Assembly (NCBI GenBank): GCA_016987375.1
Contig: PJRA01000263.1
Coordinates: 1,676,853 to 1,705,405 of the forward strand
Source: Brachionus koreanus
Lineage: Eukaryota; Rotifera; Eurotatoria; Ploima; Brachionidae
Length of the DNA stretch: 28,553 nt
Direction: 5' to 3'
Positions 1 through 8,722 of the stretch are shown piece after piece. Below the pieces are notes generated by a model. It saw only the letters and a list, made by a program, of their open reading frames with translations, was not told the DNA's origin and searched no databases. A program made the translations under genes and the position numbers. The first letter of the stretch is position 1; each line of letters opens with the position of its first letter.

Positions 1-127
1 AAACCGGTCCCCCATTTTTTTTGATGAAAGGGGTTTAAACATGCGCCCCGTATTGCAGAGACATTTTGAAGATTTTTCCACCCTCTGCTTGCATGACTAA
101 CACACAAACCACTCGGCTATACGGGCT
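1..127 (-). repeat. tRNA-derived SINE, copy 1 (B box deleted)
   Basis: Read on the minus strand from 127 downwards this matches the copy at 28438-28553 almost base for base: it begins AGCCCGTATAGCCGAGTGG, which includes a pol III A-box-like TAGCCGAGTGG. It then lacks 25 bases present in the other copy. The missing segment holds the B box and lies between two GGGTGGA direct repeats, so only one GGGTGGA remains. The body then continues through AAAATCTTCAAAATGTCTCTGC and GCGCATGTTTAAACCCC towards the window edge, so the copy may extend outside. A tRNA gene is excluded because no cloverleaf forms without the T arm. The copy sits beyond the last visible exon of the exchanger, probably in an intron. 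Confidence 0.82.
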
Positions 128-1033
128 AGTTTGACTCTATATAATGAACCAAAAATTCAAAAAAAAATATTTAAGCTTCATTTACTACCATTTAGCACTA
201 ATTTAGAAATATTTTTTTTAAAACGATCAGATAAGATTTTCTTAGATATCTAAATCAAAAATTATCTACATGATTTAGAATCATATTCTAAACTACAACT
301 TTTAATTTATTTTTTTTTAGATTTTTAGAATTTTTTTGATAGAGAATTTTTTTTTTAATTTTGTAAAGATAACTAAATTTTTACAATATTATTTTCAAAA
401 ATTTTTGATAACATTTTTATTATCCGAATAATAACAAAACGGAAGCTTAAAAAAATATCTAAATGAACTTTTTTCTTAGATTGTTCTTTGTTCTTTTTTA
501 AATGAATTTAATATTGACTGTTTTCAGTACAAAATTATCAATCATCTTACCCAATTTATTCATAAAATTTTTATGATTTGAGAAAAAGTATAATCAGAAA
601 CTGTCCAAAAACTCAATATGCTCTAAGAAATTTGAATGAATATCTTATTTCTTCGAAAGGAAAATTCAACGATTTCAATGTAAAATTATTTAATTATAAC
701 TTTCATATTTCATCATTAATTCCTTTTAAATGATCTTCAGTTTAATCTTGCATTTTTGAGGGTAAAGTTATCAATAATGTTAATTTAATTTTTATAAAAT
801 ATTGTTATATTTTAATTTGTATAAATAAATTTCAGAAACTAAATGTTTTGTTTTTCTTTTTTTGTAAAATCTATTTTTTCTCTTAAATAAATGGGCTGAA
901 TGGAATTCCTACATTGATGTTGGCCTTTGATCTTTTCGATTGAGTTGTAACAATAATTTATATGTTCTAAATATTTTTGCATAGATTATTTGGAAGTGTA
1001 GTTAATGATTTAAATAAAAAAATATGGCCTTAC
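128..1033 (-). other. AT-rich intron of the exchanger gene (no further exon seen)
   Basis: This stretch follows the splice donor (GTAAGG on the minus strand, GT at 1033-1032) of the third visible coding exon. I searched the minus strand for the next exchanger segment, expected to be the transmembrane and loop region after the alpha-1 repeat, and found no open phase-0 continuation behind an AG acceptor. The sequence is poly-A/T rich. I conclude it is a long intron that runs into or past the SINE at 1-127. Confidence 0.55.
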
Positions 1034-1611
1034 CATTCCACTGAGTAAAGATACGATGCTTATCACAAACATGATGTTAAATACGGCACTTCCAACAACT
1101 GTTCCAATACCAATATCGGCATCCTAAATTATAAAATTTAAAATATTGCTTTAAAAATATAATTGACAAAAAATACTTTGGCGAAAAAAAGGGAGATAAT
1201 TGTTGCAGCAAGTTCAGGTGCCGAACTTCCAGCTGCCATAAATGTAGCTCTGAAAAAGCGAAAAATATTTTAAAGAATAATTTTTATAATTTAATTTCCT
1301 TACCCGGCAATATCCTCTTTAATTCCAAAAATTTTGCATATTGCTTCCAAAGATGGCACAAAGTATTCGTCGCATACAATTGCTAGAGCAATAAACATGT
1401 ATACTGCAACTATAAGATAAAACATTACAGCGCCATTTTTTCTTTCATTCTGATCAAAAAATGTTTTTGGAAATTGCTCAATGTCAGGTCTTACACAATT
1501 AAAGCTATTAGATTCCAAAGTGGACTTGACCGATTTGCACATTAATGGCATAAAACACATCAATGTCCAAACAATTAGAAAATTTCTTAAAATATAATTC
1601 CAAATATGCAT
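1034..1611 (-). CDS. K+-dependent Na+/Ca2+ exchanger (SLC24/NCKX family), 5' part, three exons
   Basis: NCKX proteins extrude Ca2+ with K+ against inward Na+ across the plasma membrane. Exon 1 is 1611-1304, exon 2 1249-1177, exon 3 1123-1034; introns of 54 and 53 bp have GT..AG ends and keep frame (phases 2 and 0). The 157 visible residues start at an ATG followed by a hydrophobic signal-like segment (about residues 5-24), then the conserved NC...P..E.FP extracellular stretch, a first membrane span (about 61-80), ALAIVCDEYFVPSLE, and the alpha-1 repeat: exon 2 encodes GATFMAAGSSAPE with the ion-binding glutamate, and exon 3 encodes DIGIGTVVGSAVFN with the aspartate motif. Family members are usually 500 residues or more, so the central loop and alpha-2 repeat lie outside the window. 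Nothing looks broken. I infer a working gene cut by the window edge. Confidence 0.9.
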
Positions 1612-2922
1612 GATTATTTCAAAATTTATTTATTTTTTCCATTTTCTTTAAAAATTTTTAGACGATTTGTTTCATTGTAAAAAAGATAATGATCGATTTT
1701 TTTCAATAAAATAAGTCTAGTTTTAGAATAAAAATCATGATTTTTAATCTAATAAAAAACGGCAAAAAAGAAACAAAATTTTCTTGTTATTAAAAATAAA
1801 AAAATAGCTTTATACTTAAACAAAATCAATAAATTTAATTAATGTCGAAAATCTAAACGGAAGGTTGTGATTAATTTTGCTTAAAATCTGTCATTTTTAG
1901 CGGCAATCGAAATTTACAAAACCCATGTTGTTACGTGATCAAAAATACTGTTTACTTTAAAATTAATAAAATTTGTCAATTTTTTTTTCAAATGCATGAT
2001 CAAAAATTTTATTAGCATACCCTTCATATCAAAGCTTTATCATTTTAGTTCCTAAGTTTGAAAAAAAACAATGTTGATTTTATTTTTCCATATTTAGTAA
2101 AAAAAATAGAAATCATATTCCTTAAAATTTTTATTTTCCAAATTAGGATAAATAATACTTATTTCTAAAATTTCTTGATAAAAATAACTAAAAAGAAAAA
2201 AAAAATTGTGCGTATCAATTATTTTGATTTATTGATTTTAGCTGAAAATTTATAACAGCTAAGTTTTCTTTTTTTAAATTTTTTCTTAATAATTTTGGTA
2301 AATTGCTCCCTCAATTGCTGTAAATAACAATTTTTTGATCTGTATTTGCCTCCAGATTCCTGGCAGATTTATTTTTGATTTTATTGATGTTTTGCTCAAT
2401 AATAAAAAAATTATAATGCTAGTCTTTTGTAAATAAAAAAAAAAATTTCAAAAAATTTCTTTGACGGTGAATGTGAAAGCAATTTTTATATAGCAACGCA
2501 TATTAATAAAGGATATATTTTTTGTTACCAGCTTTAAGAGAAGCTAATATTTTTAGTAACTAAAATATTTTTTTATTCGATAATTTTTGGTAGCAATTTT
2601 GATTAGTAGCTAAATTTATATGTGACAATTAACACCTAATTTTTTTTTTAAATTTAACTGTTAAAATTATTTTATATTACTTTGATGATAACTTATAACT
2701 GAAAGCTAATTAATTACATCTTTTGAGATCCCAAATATAAAAATGAAAAACTTTACGTCCTTAAATTTGAATTTGCGCTTGAAAATAATCTGTAAAGATT
2801 TTAAGTTCAACTTCAATTCTAATCTTACCTAAAAAGAAGTAAAAATATTTTATTTCTAAGGCTTAGATTTTAGGAAATGAAAAAAGAGGTAACTCTTGAA
2901 CGCAATTCAATTAATCAAAAAA
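1612..2922. other. AT-rich upstream/intergenic DNA
   Basis: This is the 5' flank of the exchanger on the minus strand. It is dominated by A and T runs with stops in all frames. I could not identify a promoter element, RNA gene or TE remnant. Confidence 0.5.
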
Positions 2923-3127
2923 AATCAAGATTTGGCTGCAAATATTGGAGAACCAGCTTTTGTAGAACATAAAGTTTATCAAGAACCAGAACTTTAAAAT
3001 TTCTTTCAAGCAGAAATTGAAGATCCAGCACTAAGAAAAAAAAGAAGCAATCTACCGAAAGCATCAATTAATTCGACAAATAAAACAGTCAGATCAATGT
3101 GCCAAAAGATTAAGAAAAGATAATTAA
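2923..3127 (+). pseudogene. degenerate coding remnant, family not recognised
   Basis: One frame from 2923 reads NQDLAANIGEPAFVEHKVY, then QEPEL, a TAA stop at 2995-2997, and continues in the same frame as NFFQAEIEDPALRKKR. After a run of eight A's (3036-3043) the likely frame shifts by one to EAIYRKHQLIRQIKQSDQC and ends at a TAA (3125-3127). Residue composition (E, Q, P, R, C) is unlike the F/L/I/K/N chance translations elsewhere in the window, which is why I regard it as a former coding sequence. I do not recognise a family; its position among TE scraps suggests a transposon gene, but a host exon remnant is possible. Confidence 0.4.
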
Positions 3128-3339
3128 ATCGTTTTTTTCTTTAAAATTTTCTTTATTTATTTTTATTAAAAAAATAGCTACTTTTATTTCTGCTATTTTA
3201 AAATAAAACATCCACTATTTAATTAGATACAAACAAAAAAGATATCCTACTAAAATCTTAAATCCTAAATTAATTAAAAATTCAAAGCGTTGAAAAAAAT
3301 AAAAAAAATGAACAATTTAATATTAGAAACTTTTATTTT
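3128..3339. other. AT-rich spacer
   Basis: Poly-A/T-rich DNA between the unassigned coding remnant and the LINE-like tail. Nothing recognised. Confidence 0.4.
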
Positions 3340-3425
3340 TTATTTATTTTATTTAAAGTATAGCTCGGCAAAGCCTTGGCCGGTTGGAATGGAAACTTAG
3401 TCCTTCGTTTCAACCACATGAAGAA
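3340..3425 (-). repeat. probable 3' end of a non-LTR retrotransposon (stem-loop plus AAATAAA-type tail)
   Basis: On the minus strand a GC-richer block (3425 to about 3360) containing AACCGGCCAAGGCTTTGCCG is followed by an AAATAAAATAAATAAA-like tail (about 3360-3340). The block can fold: CGGC at 3366-3369 pairs with GCCG at 3379-3382, with an alternative GGC/AAA/GCC hairpin inside. A stem-loop followed by a short simple-repeat tail is the arrangement seen at LINE 3' ends of the CR1/L2 type, and resembles the element ends at 6222-6275 and 24340-24396. No coding sequence of this element is visible upstream on the minus strand, so it would be a severely 5'-truncated copy. Confidence 0.4.
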
Positions 3426-3501
3426 TATTTTTAAAAATAGATTATAATTATTAGCTACATGGTTTTGTATAAAAAAGATCATGTACAAATAAATATTGTA
3501 A

Positions 3502-3600
3502 ATTGGAAATCCAGTCTATGTGGTCTCATTAGATTTTGCCAAGCCATTTGATGCAGTTCTTAATAGAAGACGGCTTATGAAACTAAAATTTATGCAATAA
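3502..3600 (+). pseudogene. non-LTR retrotransposon reverse transcriptase scrap
   Basis: About 32 codons read IGNPVYVVSLDFAKPFDAVL followed by NRRRLMKLKFMQ and a TAA at 3598-3600. The pattern hDFxKxFDxVxxxxLhxKL is the first catalytic-Asp block of LINE reverse transcriptases (usually SKAFD, here AKPFD). An in-frame TAA lies just upstream (3499-3501), and no fingers or FADD block follows, so this is a short internal scrap. It points opposite to the LINE-like tail at 3340-3425, so the two are probably separate insertions. Confidence 0.7.
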
Positions 3601-4078
3601 ATTGCCATATTTATAAATGAATTGAGACTTTTCGTATCAATTCTATTAATTTTTCAAATCTTTCTTATATATTTGACAATGTCACATTATCTGCTAGAAA
3701 ATTTCAAATTTAATGTATAAACAACTTAAATCGAAATGTAACAATCAAACCTATAAAAATAATTAAAAATAAATAAGTTTATATTATTTATCATTTTTAT
3801 GAAAAGTTTAACTATTATTGATTGAATTTAACAATAAAACAGAAAAAAAAAGAATCAATTCTTATAATAATCTTCAATTTTTGGAAAAACATTTAATAAA
3901 ATTTTAATTAACCATATCTATTTTATTCACTGTTTCTGCTCACTCCTTAAAAAAATAATTTAATCTCTGATATAGAATCATTATAATAAATCACAATCGA
4001 TATTTATGATGTTATTTATGATGAAACACTAAATCTTAATTTGGCTTGAAGAACAAAGGCAGAGATAGAAAAAATAGA
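3601..4078. other. AT-rich spacer
   Basis: Mostly A/T-rich DNA without open frames. The last 20 or so bases (GGCAGAGATAGAAAAAATAG) can be read in frame with the mariner scrap that follows, but carry no diagnostic residues. Confidence 0.4.
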
Positions 4079-4171
4079 TGGATTGAACCTTTTCTGAATC
4101 CAACATTTATTCCAGATCTTTCTCCTTTTGATTACCATCTTTTTCGCTCAATGGCTCATTTTCCTATTTAA
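4079..4171 (+). pseudogene. mariner-type transposase C-terminal scrap
   Basis: The frame reads WIEPFLNPTFIPDLSPFDYH, then LFRSMAHFPI and a TAA stop (4169-4171). PDLSPxDYHLFRSM is the signature around the last catalytic Asp of mariner transposases (PDLAPxDYHLF). Only this motif region is left: the helix-turn-helix domain and the first two catalytic blocks are absent, and no terminal inverted repeat is visible. It abuts the Ty3/gypsy remnant starting near 4258, which suggests nested insertion or serial deletion. Confidence 0.75.
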
Positions 4172-4257
4172 TGAAGGGTGTCAATTTTAATTTATAGATT
4201 AGTCATTAGGGTAATATAAAATTTAGTAGATTAACGGAACCTTTAAAAATTAAATTG

Positions 4258-4488
4258 GGTGACTCTTCGTTTTCCGAGTGTATAATGAAAGTAAATTTGG
4301 AAATTGTAATTGAAGGTGACTCTTATCCATTGAAATTATTAGTTTAAGAAAGTTTGCCATATGATGTTCTTTTTGGTATGGACTTTATTATGCTATATTA
4401 TGTATTGATCCGCCCCGTCTCTAAGACAATATTAATTGAACCAGACCAGGTAATAATAAACAGATGTGAAATCCAGAAAATTATTTGA
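4258..4488 (+). pseudogene. Ty3/gypsy retrotransposon: aspartic protease C-terminal remnant
   Basis: This is the 5'-most recognisable part of a degraded Ty3/gypsy pol. The frame from 4258 contains VNLEIVIEGDSYPLKLLV, a premature TAA (4345-4347), then LPYDVLFGMDF, which matches the second conserved block of retropepsins (hhG.DF preceded by DVL). The N-terminal half with the catalytic D[ST]G is missing, as are gag and the 5' LTR; upstream sequence is mariner-related. The frame closes at TGA 4486-4488, and homology continues in another frame from about 4473. Confidence 0.72.
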
Positions 4489-4994
4489 CTTTATCAGAAA
4501 ATGTTTACATTCCTTCTTTTTACGAGACCATTGTATCAGTATTAAAGAATAAATCTTATAGTGAAGATGGAATCGTAAGTAGTTATTCACCACTTGTAGA
4601 TAGGTTTGGAGTTTATTTTGGGAAAGGAATTATTTCGAATAATAGCGATATGTGTGTTTTAGCTAATTTAACTAAAGGGACTGTTTGTTTGCCGAAAGGG
4701 ACCATCGTCGCAAACATTGTCGAGGTTAAAGCTAAAGACATGCTTTTTCTAGCTGCGGAAAAAATGGGGCAAATATAGGAGGAATCTAAGGAGATAGAAA
4801 TAATAGAGGAAGAAATGACCCTTGAAGGGATAGATCTCTTTTTTACCATATTAGATGACCAACAAAAGACACCGCTTACAAAACTTTTGGTTGAGTATAA
4901 GAGTTTATTTAGTCATAGTCTTGGGAATCAAGGTTTTGCTAAGGGGGTAGTACATAAGTACATAACTTTAATACAGAGGCAAACAATCCAGTGA
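4473..4994 (+). pseudogene. Ty3/gypsy retrotransposon: protease-RT linker remnant
   Basis: The frame starting near 4473 (PENYLTLSENVYIPSFYETI) runs through GIISNNSDMCVLANLTKGTV and PKGTIVANIVE, the beta-rich segment normally found between protease and reverse transcriptase in gypsy polyproteins. A TAG at 4776-4778 interrupts it. The same frame continues through a Glu-rich stretch and KTPLTKLLVEYKSLFS, up to TGA 4992-4994. Around 4950-4970 homology passes to the reverse transcriptase frame, near a small ACATAAGTACATAAC internal duplication that could be the frameshifting event. Confidence 0.7.
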
Positions 4995-5935
4995 GTTGTG
5001 CTCTTAGAACAGTAGCTATAAGAGAGAAACATGTCATAGATGAGCATGAAAAGGAAATGTTAGATAAGAATATAATCAAGCCTTCACATAGTCCTTGGGC
5101 GTCTCTCGTCACACTAGTAAATAAAAAGGATGGTTCAATAAGGTTTTGTGTAGACTATCGCAAGTTAAATAATCTGACAAAGAAAGATGTGTATCCATTT
5201 CCAAGTATTGATGATACACTAAAAAGCCTTGGAAACTGTAGTTTCTTTTCCACATTGGATTTAACAACCAGTTATTACCAAATCCCTGTAGCCCCTCAGG
5301 ATAAAGAAAAAACTGCATTTATAAGTCATGCAGGGCTGTATGAGTTTCAGGTAATGCTTTTTGGACTGACAAACGCTCCTGCCACATTCCAAGGTATAAC
5401 TATGGACATTGTATTTGCAGGCTTGAGATGTCTTTGTTGTTCAATTTATGTTGAGCATTTAAGGTTGGTTTTGGATAGGATGAAAGAATATAACTTGAAA
5501 ATTAAAAGATCAGAATGTTCTTTTTGTAGAGAAGATATAATTTTTCTGGGACAAAAGGCGACTGCTGCTGTAATTATTCCAGATCCACAAAAAGTAAAAG
5601 CTATTCTAGAAATTGTTGTACCGAAGAATAAAGCTGATTTAACAACTTTCTTGGGATTATGTGAATACTACCGTAAAATCATAGAAGACTTTGCTAGAAT
5701 TGCGGCTTGTCTATATGATTTGACGCGTGAAACTTCTAATTTTGTTTGGGAGGATGAGCACCAGAAAAGTTTTGAGAAGCTTAAAAATTTACTTTCAAAA
5801 TATCCTATTTTAAGACACCCTGATTTTAATTATCCTTTTACAATCCAAATGGACGCTAGTGATATCGTATTAGGTGCTGTATTGAGCCAAATAATAAATG
5901 GAGATGAAAGGGTTATCGAGTATATAAGCAGTTAA
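4965..5935 (+). pseudogene. Ty3/gypsy retrotransposon: reverse transcriptase with start of RNase H, catalytic YxDD region missing
   Basis: The 314-codon open stretch from 4991 (real homology begins a few codons earlier, about 4965) carries RT blocks in order: IIKPSHSPWASLV (about residues 28-40), KKDGSIRFCVDYRKLN (45-60), the first catalytic Asp in FSTLDLTTSYYQIPV (D90), FGLTNAPATFQ (about 124-134), then FLGQKA, PDPQKV and FLGLCEYYRK of the connection. The palm core with the paired YxDD aspartates is absent: residues 153-155 pass directly from the strand before the core to the EHLRLVLDRM helix after it, an in-frame loss of roughly 15-20 residues near base 5450. The RNase H domain is entered (MDAS, D288) but stops at TAA 5933-5935. 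The copy cannot be active. Confidence 0.93.
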
Positions 5936-6057
5936 GGGTAGAAAGTCCACTTCAGAATATGAACATTATAAAAGAACAATCTAAGGATCCCTATTTATTT
6001 TCGATTTATAATAGTATTTTAAAGGATCCAAACTCCAGTTACTCTTCCAAATTTACT

Positions 6058-6126
6058 TCATTGGCTGATCAAGGTACTCAGTTTACCTCGAATCTTTTTA
6101 AAACACTTTGTAAAAAATCAAATTAA
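6058..6126 (+). pseudogene. Ty3/gypsy retrotransposon: integrase core scrap
   Basis: SLADQGTQFTSNLFKTLCKK is followed by SN and a TAA (6124-6126). D(Q/R)GTxFTS is the second catalytic-Asp block of retroviral-type integrases. Between the RNase H start (5935) and here, about 120 bp replace what is normally well over 1 kb of RNase H and zinc-binding/integrase sequence, so a large internal deletion separates them. No C-terminal integrase domain follows. Confidence 0.8.
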
Positions 6127-6174
6127 ATTAATCAGTTGCTAGGCATTACTCTATTGGTTAACAAGGCAACTTCA

Positions 6175-6195
6175 ATTAGTGTCTTCGAGACTAAT
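6175..6195. repeat. short hairpin downstream of gypsy remnant
   Basis: ATTAGTGTC and GAGACTAAT form a 9-bp inverted repeat with one mismatch and a TTC loop. It might be a piece of the lost LTR or target DNA; there is no further support. Confidence 0.3.
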
Positions 6196-6221
6196 TAGAG
6201 ATGATATTTAAAGGAAATATA

Positions 6222-6275
6222 TTTTATTTATTTATTTTTATTTATTTAATTAAAGTTTAAGTCCCATGGACAAAT
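6222..6275 (-). repeat. probable 3' end of a second non-LTR element (stem-loop plus AAATAAA tail)
   Basis: On the minus strand TTTGTCCATGGGACTTAAAC is followed by an AAATAAATAAAAATAAA-type tail (6250-6222). GTCC at 6261-6264 pairs with GGAC at 6268-6271 around a CAT loop. The layout, short stem-loop then CTTTAA then AAATAAA repeats, parallels the minus-strand end at 3340-3425. The matching minus-strand RTE-like coding scrap at 6858-7105 could belong to the same insertion, which would then have a roughly 600-bp 3' non-coding part. Confidence 0.4.
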
Positions 6276-6857
6276 TGAAATTAGAAAAATGGACAGTTAA
6301 ATATCCATTTTACAATTAAGTAAAAAATTCAGTTTGTTATAGTTTGTTGTTTTTAAGTTTTATGTGCTTTTTCTGTAATTTTTGAGAATAAAGTGATAAA
6401 AACAATCCAACCATTTCTTGATACAATGAATACAAGGAAGAATATACAAGTAATTTGAAAAAATTTTGCATCCAGGGATTCAAGTTAAATAATTCATAAG
6501 AATGTTTTCCAAATGCCAAAGCATCCAGTTTGACTAGAATGTCCTGATTAGAAATCATGTTTATTACAGAAAATCTTATTTCTAAAATAAAAATCTACTC
6601 GCTTTGCCAATAGCTTTTCAAATATTTTTACCGTTGGTAAAAAAACTGCTATCCCGCTCTAGTTGCTTATATCTTACATATCACATTTATTTTTATATTA
6701 GTATTCACAATCAAAATTGTATAAAAGTCATTCAAAAAAGTTTAATAAAGTCTGATCCAAGTCCAAGTCATAACTTGTAATGACTTTTTTTCAACTCTTT
6801 CAAAATTTTTAAAATTGAAATTGCCTTCTTAACTTTTTTATTTTTCTATTTTTTTCC
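6276..6857 (-). other. unassigned stretch, possible LINE 3' non-coding region
   Basis: It lies between the tail at 6222-6275 and the LINE coding scrap at 6858-7105. A 73-codon minus-strand ORF (6337-6558, with NLNPWMQNFFKLLVYSSLYS) is present but matches no family I know and is rich in L/Y/F/K, as chance ORFs here are. I therefore do not call a gene. Confidence 0.35.
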
Positions 6858-7105
6858 TTATTCACTCCTTGTGGAGCATAGGATCATTAATTTTGATTTC
6901 CACTCAAGTCGATCTTTCGCCTTCACCCTTGCTTCTTCCCATGTCATTCCCATTTCGGTGAGCTCTTTCATGATTGTTGACTTCCATGTTACTGCAAGAG
7001 ACTGTTCCATTCGATACTTTGCTCTATAATGTTCCTAAGTGCAAATACCTGGTCTATGCATCCTCTCCCTCGTCTAAATCCTGCTTGTTCCTCTCTGTCA
7101 TATTC
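6858..7105 (-). pseudogene. RTE/jockey-like LINE: RT block fused to C-terminal end by internal deletion
   Basis: Minus strand from 7105: EYDREEQAGFRRGRGCIDQV continuing as FALRNIIEQSIEW, the block before the first catalytic Asp of LINE reverse transcriptases (QAGFRxGRxxxDQ). Before the DFKKAFD-type block can appear, the reading passes in a different frame (7010-6858) to VTWKSTIMKELTEMGMTWEE, AKDRLEWKSKLMILCSTRSE and TAA 6860-6858. That is the typical extreme C terminus of such ORF2 proteins (GMTWEEA..KAKDR..W). More than half of the RT, including the active site, is therefore deleted with a frame change. A TAA a few codons upstream of 7105 shows the 5' side is lost too. Confidence 0.8.
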
Positions 7106-8074
7106 TGCTGAAGAGATCGTTTAATCGTATTAATCTCCTCAAATTATTTAAAATTTTAAAGACTTGAAGAAAATAAATTCATTACAAGCCATCTGCAAGT
7201 AATAAGGAATCATTCAATTTTAATCCTCCTAAAGTATTAAAAATATAATTGACTTAATCTTTTTTCATTTGGCAAAGAAGTCATTATAAATTTTGGAACA
7301 AAAAAAAAAATAAAAATTTTTAAATTTTAGAAACTTTTTTCTTTATTTGATTAACAGTGTTTGAGGGTTTTACCAAGTTCCACTTGGTAAAAAAAAGTTT
7401 TTTGACTCACCATAATACATTTTTATATTTAGTTTATAATGTCTTGAAACTAATCAAAGTTTATTTTGTTTTTTTTTCAGAAATTTCTGGTACTTTTTTA
7501 TTAATAGTACTATCTTTAAATCATAAAATTATTTTTATTTTAAAAAAAATTCTAAATCTCTAAAATTTTTCAAATTAAATTTAAAATTTTATATATATAT
7601 ATTATTTGGAGATCAATTTTCACTTAATTTTACTGAAAAAATAGGTTTTTTAGATAATTGGCTTCATTTAGACATCTTGAAGTTGATGATCAATTCAAAA
7701 TACCATTTCAATTCATGGAGTTTATCTTTAGTTTTTAAAATTAATCTTTGATTTAATTTAAATGATTTTAAAAGCAATATTATAAACATGAAATTGAAGA
7801 ATTAAATTCAAAACAAGTAATAAAATAGAAAAAAACTTTCCAAAATAAACTTAAATTAAAATTTTAAAATCGATCTTTGATCAATGATTTTTTAATAAAA
7901 ATTTGAAAGCTTATAAATACTTTTGAAATAAATTTAAAAAAAAAAATTCAATCTTATTTAATTAAATGATTAAGCTTCGATTAAGAACCTGCAAAAATTG
8001 AGAGTCCTATTCTTTAAAATTCACCTGAAGATTTTTTTCGTTAGATAGGATACTTCAGAACACGCAGCCTTACT
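7106..8074. other. AT-rich spacer
   Basis: No supported coding sequence. It contains a short (AT)n run near 7590-7604. A 68-codon plus-strand ORF near 7357-7563 is almost all hydrophobic and low complexity, and I reject it as a gene. Confidence 0.45.
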
Positions 8075-8439
8075 TTAATTAATGGCAACTTGAAATCTTA
8101 GTAAAAAAATTACAGTAAAAAAAAATATATAATTTTTCTTCTAGTTATACAAAAATGGTTCTGTAAATAGTACAATACTATACAAATTTGTACAAGCAAA
8201 TTCTAAATTTTGCAAATACTTTTTATTTTTCTGTAAAATACACATCATTAAAAAAAGATTAGATTAAATTTGCACTAAATTGCACAGTTTTTGCAGAGAT
8301 TAGAATTCGTTTGTACAAATTTGTACAGCATTCAGTACTGTTTACAGAACTATTTTTGTGCAACTAGAAAAAAAATGATATAGTTTTTCTTTTTTGCACT
8401 GTAATTTTTTTACTAAGATTTCACATTGCCTTAATTAAT
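8075..8439. mobile_element. fold-back (MITE-like) element with long terminal inverted repeats and 9-bp target duplication
   Basis: The two ends are long imperfect inverted repeats: left from 8084 reads GGCAACTTGAAATCTTAG, and the complement of the right end from 8430 reads GGCAATGTGAAATCTTAG. Both continue with GTAAAAAAATTACAGT, later TTCTAGTT, ACAAAAAT, GTTCTGTAAA and TACAAATTTGTACAA. The arms are recognisable for roughly 120-150 bp each, leaving a small AT-rich centre. The same 9 bp, TTAATTAAT, flank both ends (8075-8083 and 8431-8439; 10 bp if the next G is counted). There is no coding capacity. A 9-10-bp duplication with long inverted repeats is typical of Mutator-like elements, so I infer a non-autonomous MULE-type element; a hAT-type origin (8 bp) is less likely. 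It lies about 280 bp 3' of the GPCR gene. Confidence 0.82.
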
Positions 8440-8722
8440 GAAATAAATGAGGACCAGTAGTATACGTTTTTTCGAAGGATCATACATTTAACATGAGTTC
8501 TTATATTCTGATTTCTACAATCTAAATGATAAATAAAAATTTTTTTTTCAATAATTATTTTTAAAAAAATATTTCAACTCACAAATATATTTTACAAAAT
8601 TTAAAAAAAAAATAAATAATAAAAATAAAAATTAATTTTGAACAAATTCTCCCCAACTTGGTCTTCAGTACTAAGGTTTGTCAACGTAATCAACGTTCTT
8701 ATTTAAAATATCAGCTGAACTT
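8440..8722. other. 3' flank of the GPCR gene
   Basis: This is probably the 3' UTR and spacer of the minus-strand GPCR. I see no canonical AATAAA on the minus strand close to the stop codon. The plus-strand ORF across 8658-8912 is the antisense shadow of the GPCR C terminus. Confidence 0.4.

Noticed and set aside
540..720. Possible fourth exchanger exon next to a GTAAGA donor-like site at about 553
   Set aside because: The frames contain stops and the translation does not resemble the NCKX segment expected after the alpha-1 repeat.
6337..6558. 73-codon minus-strand ORF
   Set aside because: No family recognised, composition as in chance ORFs, though it lies between LINE pieces and could be LINE non-coding sequence.
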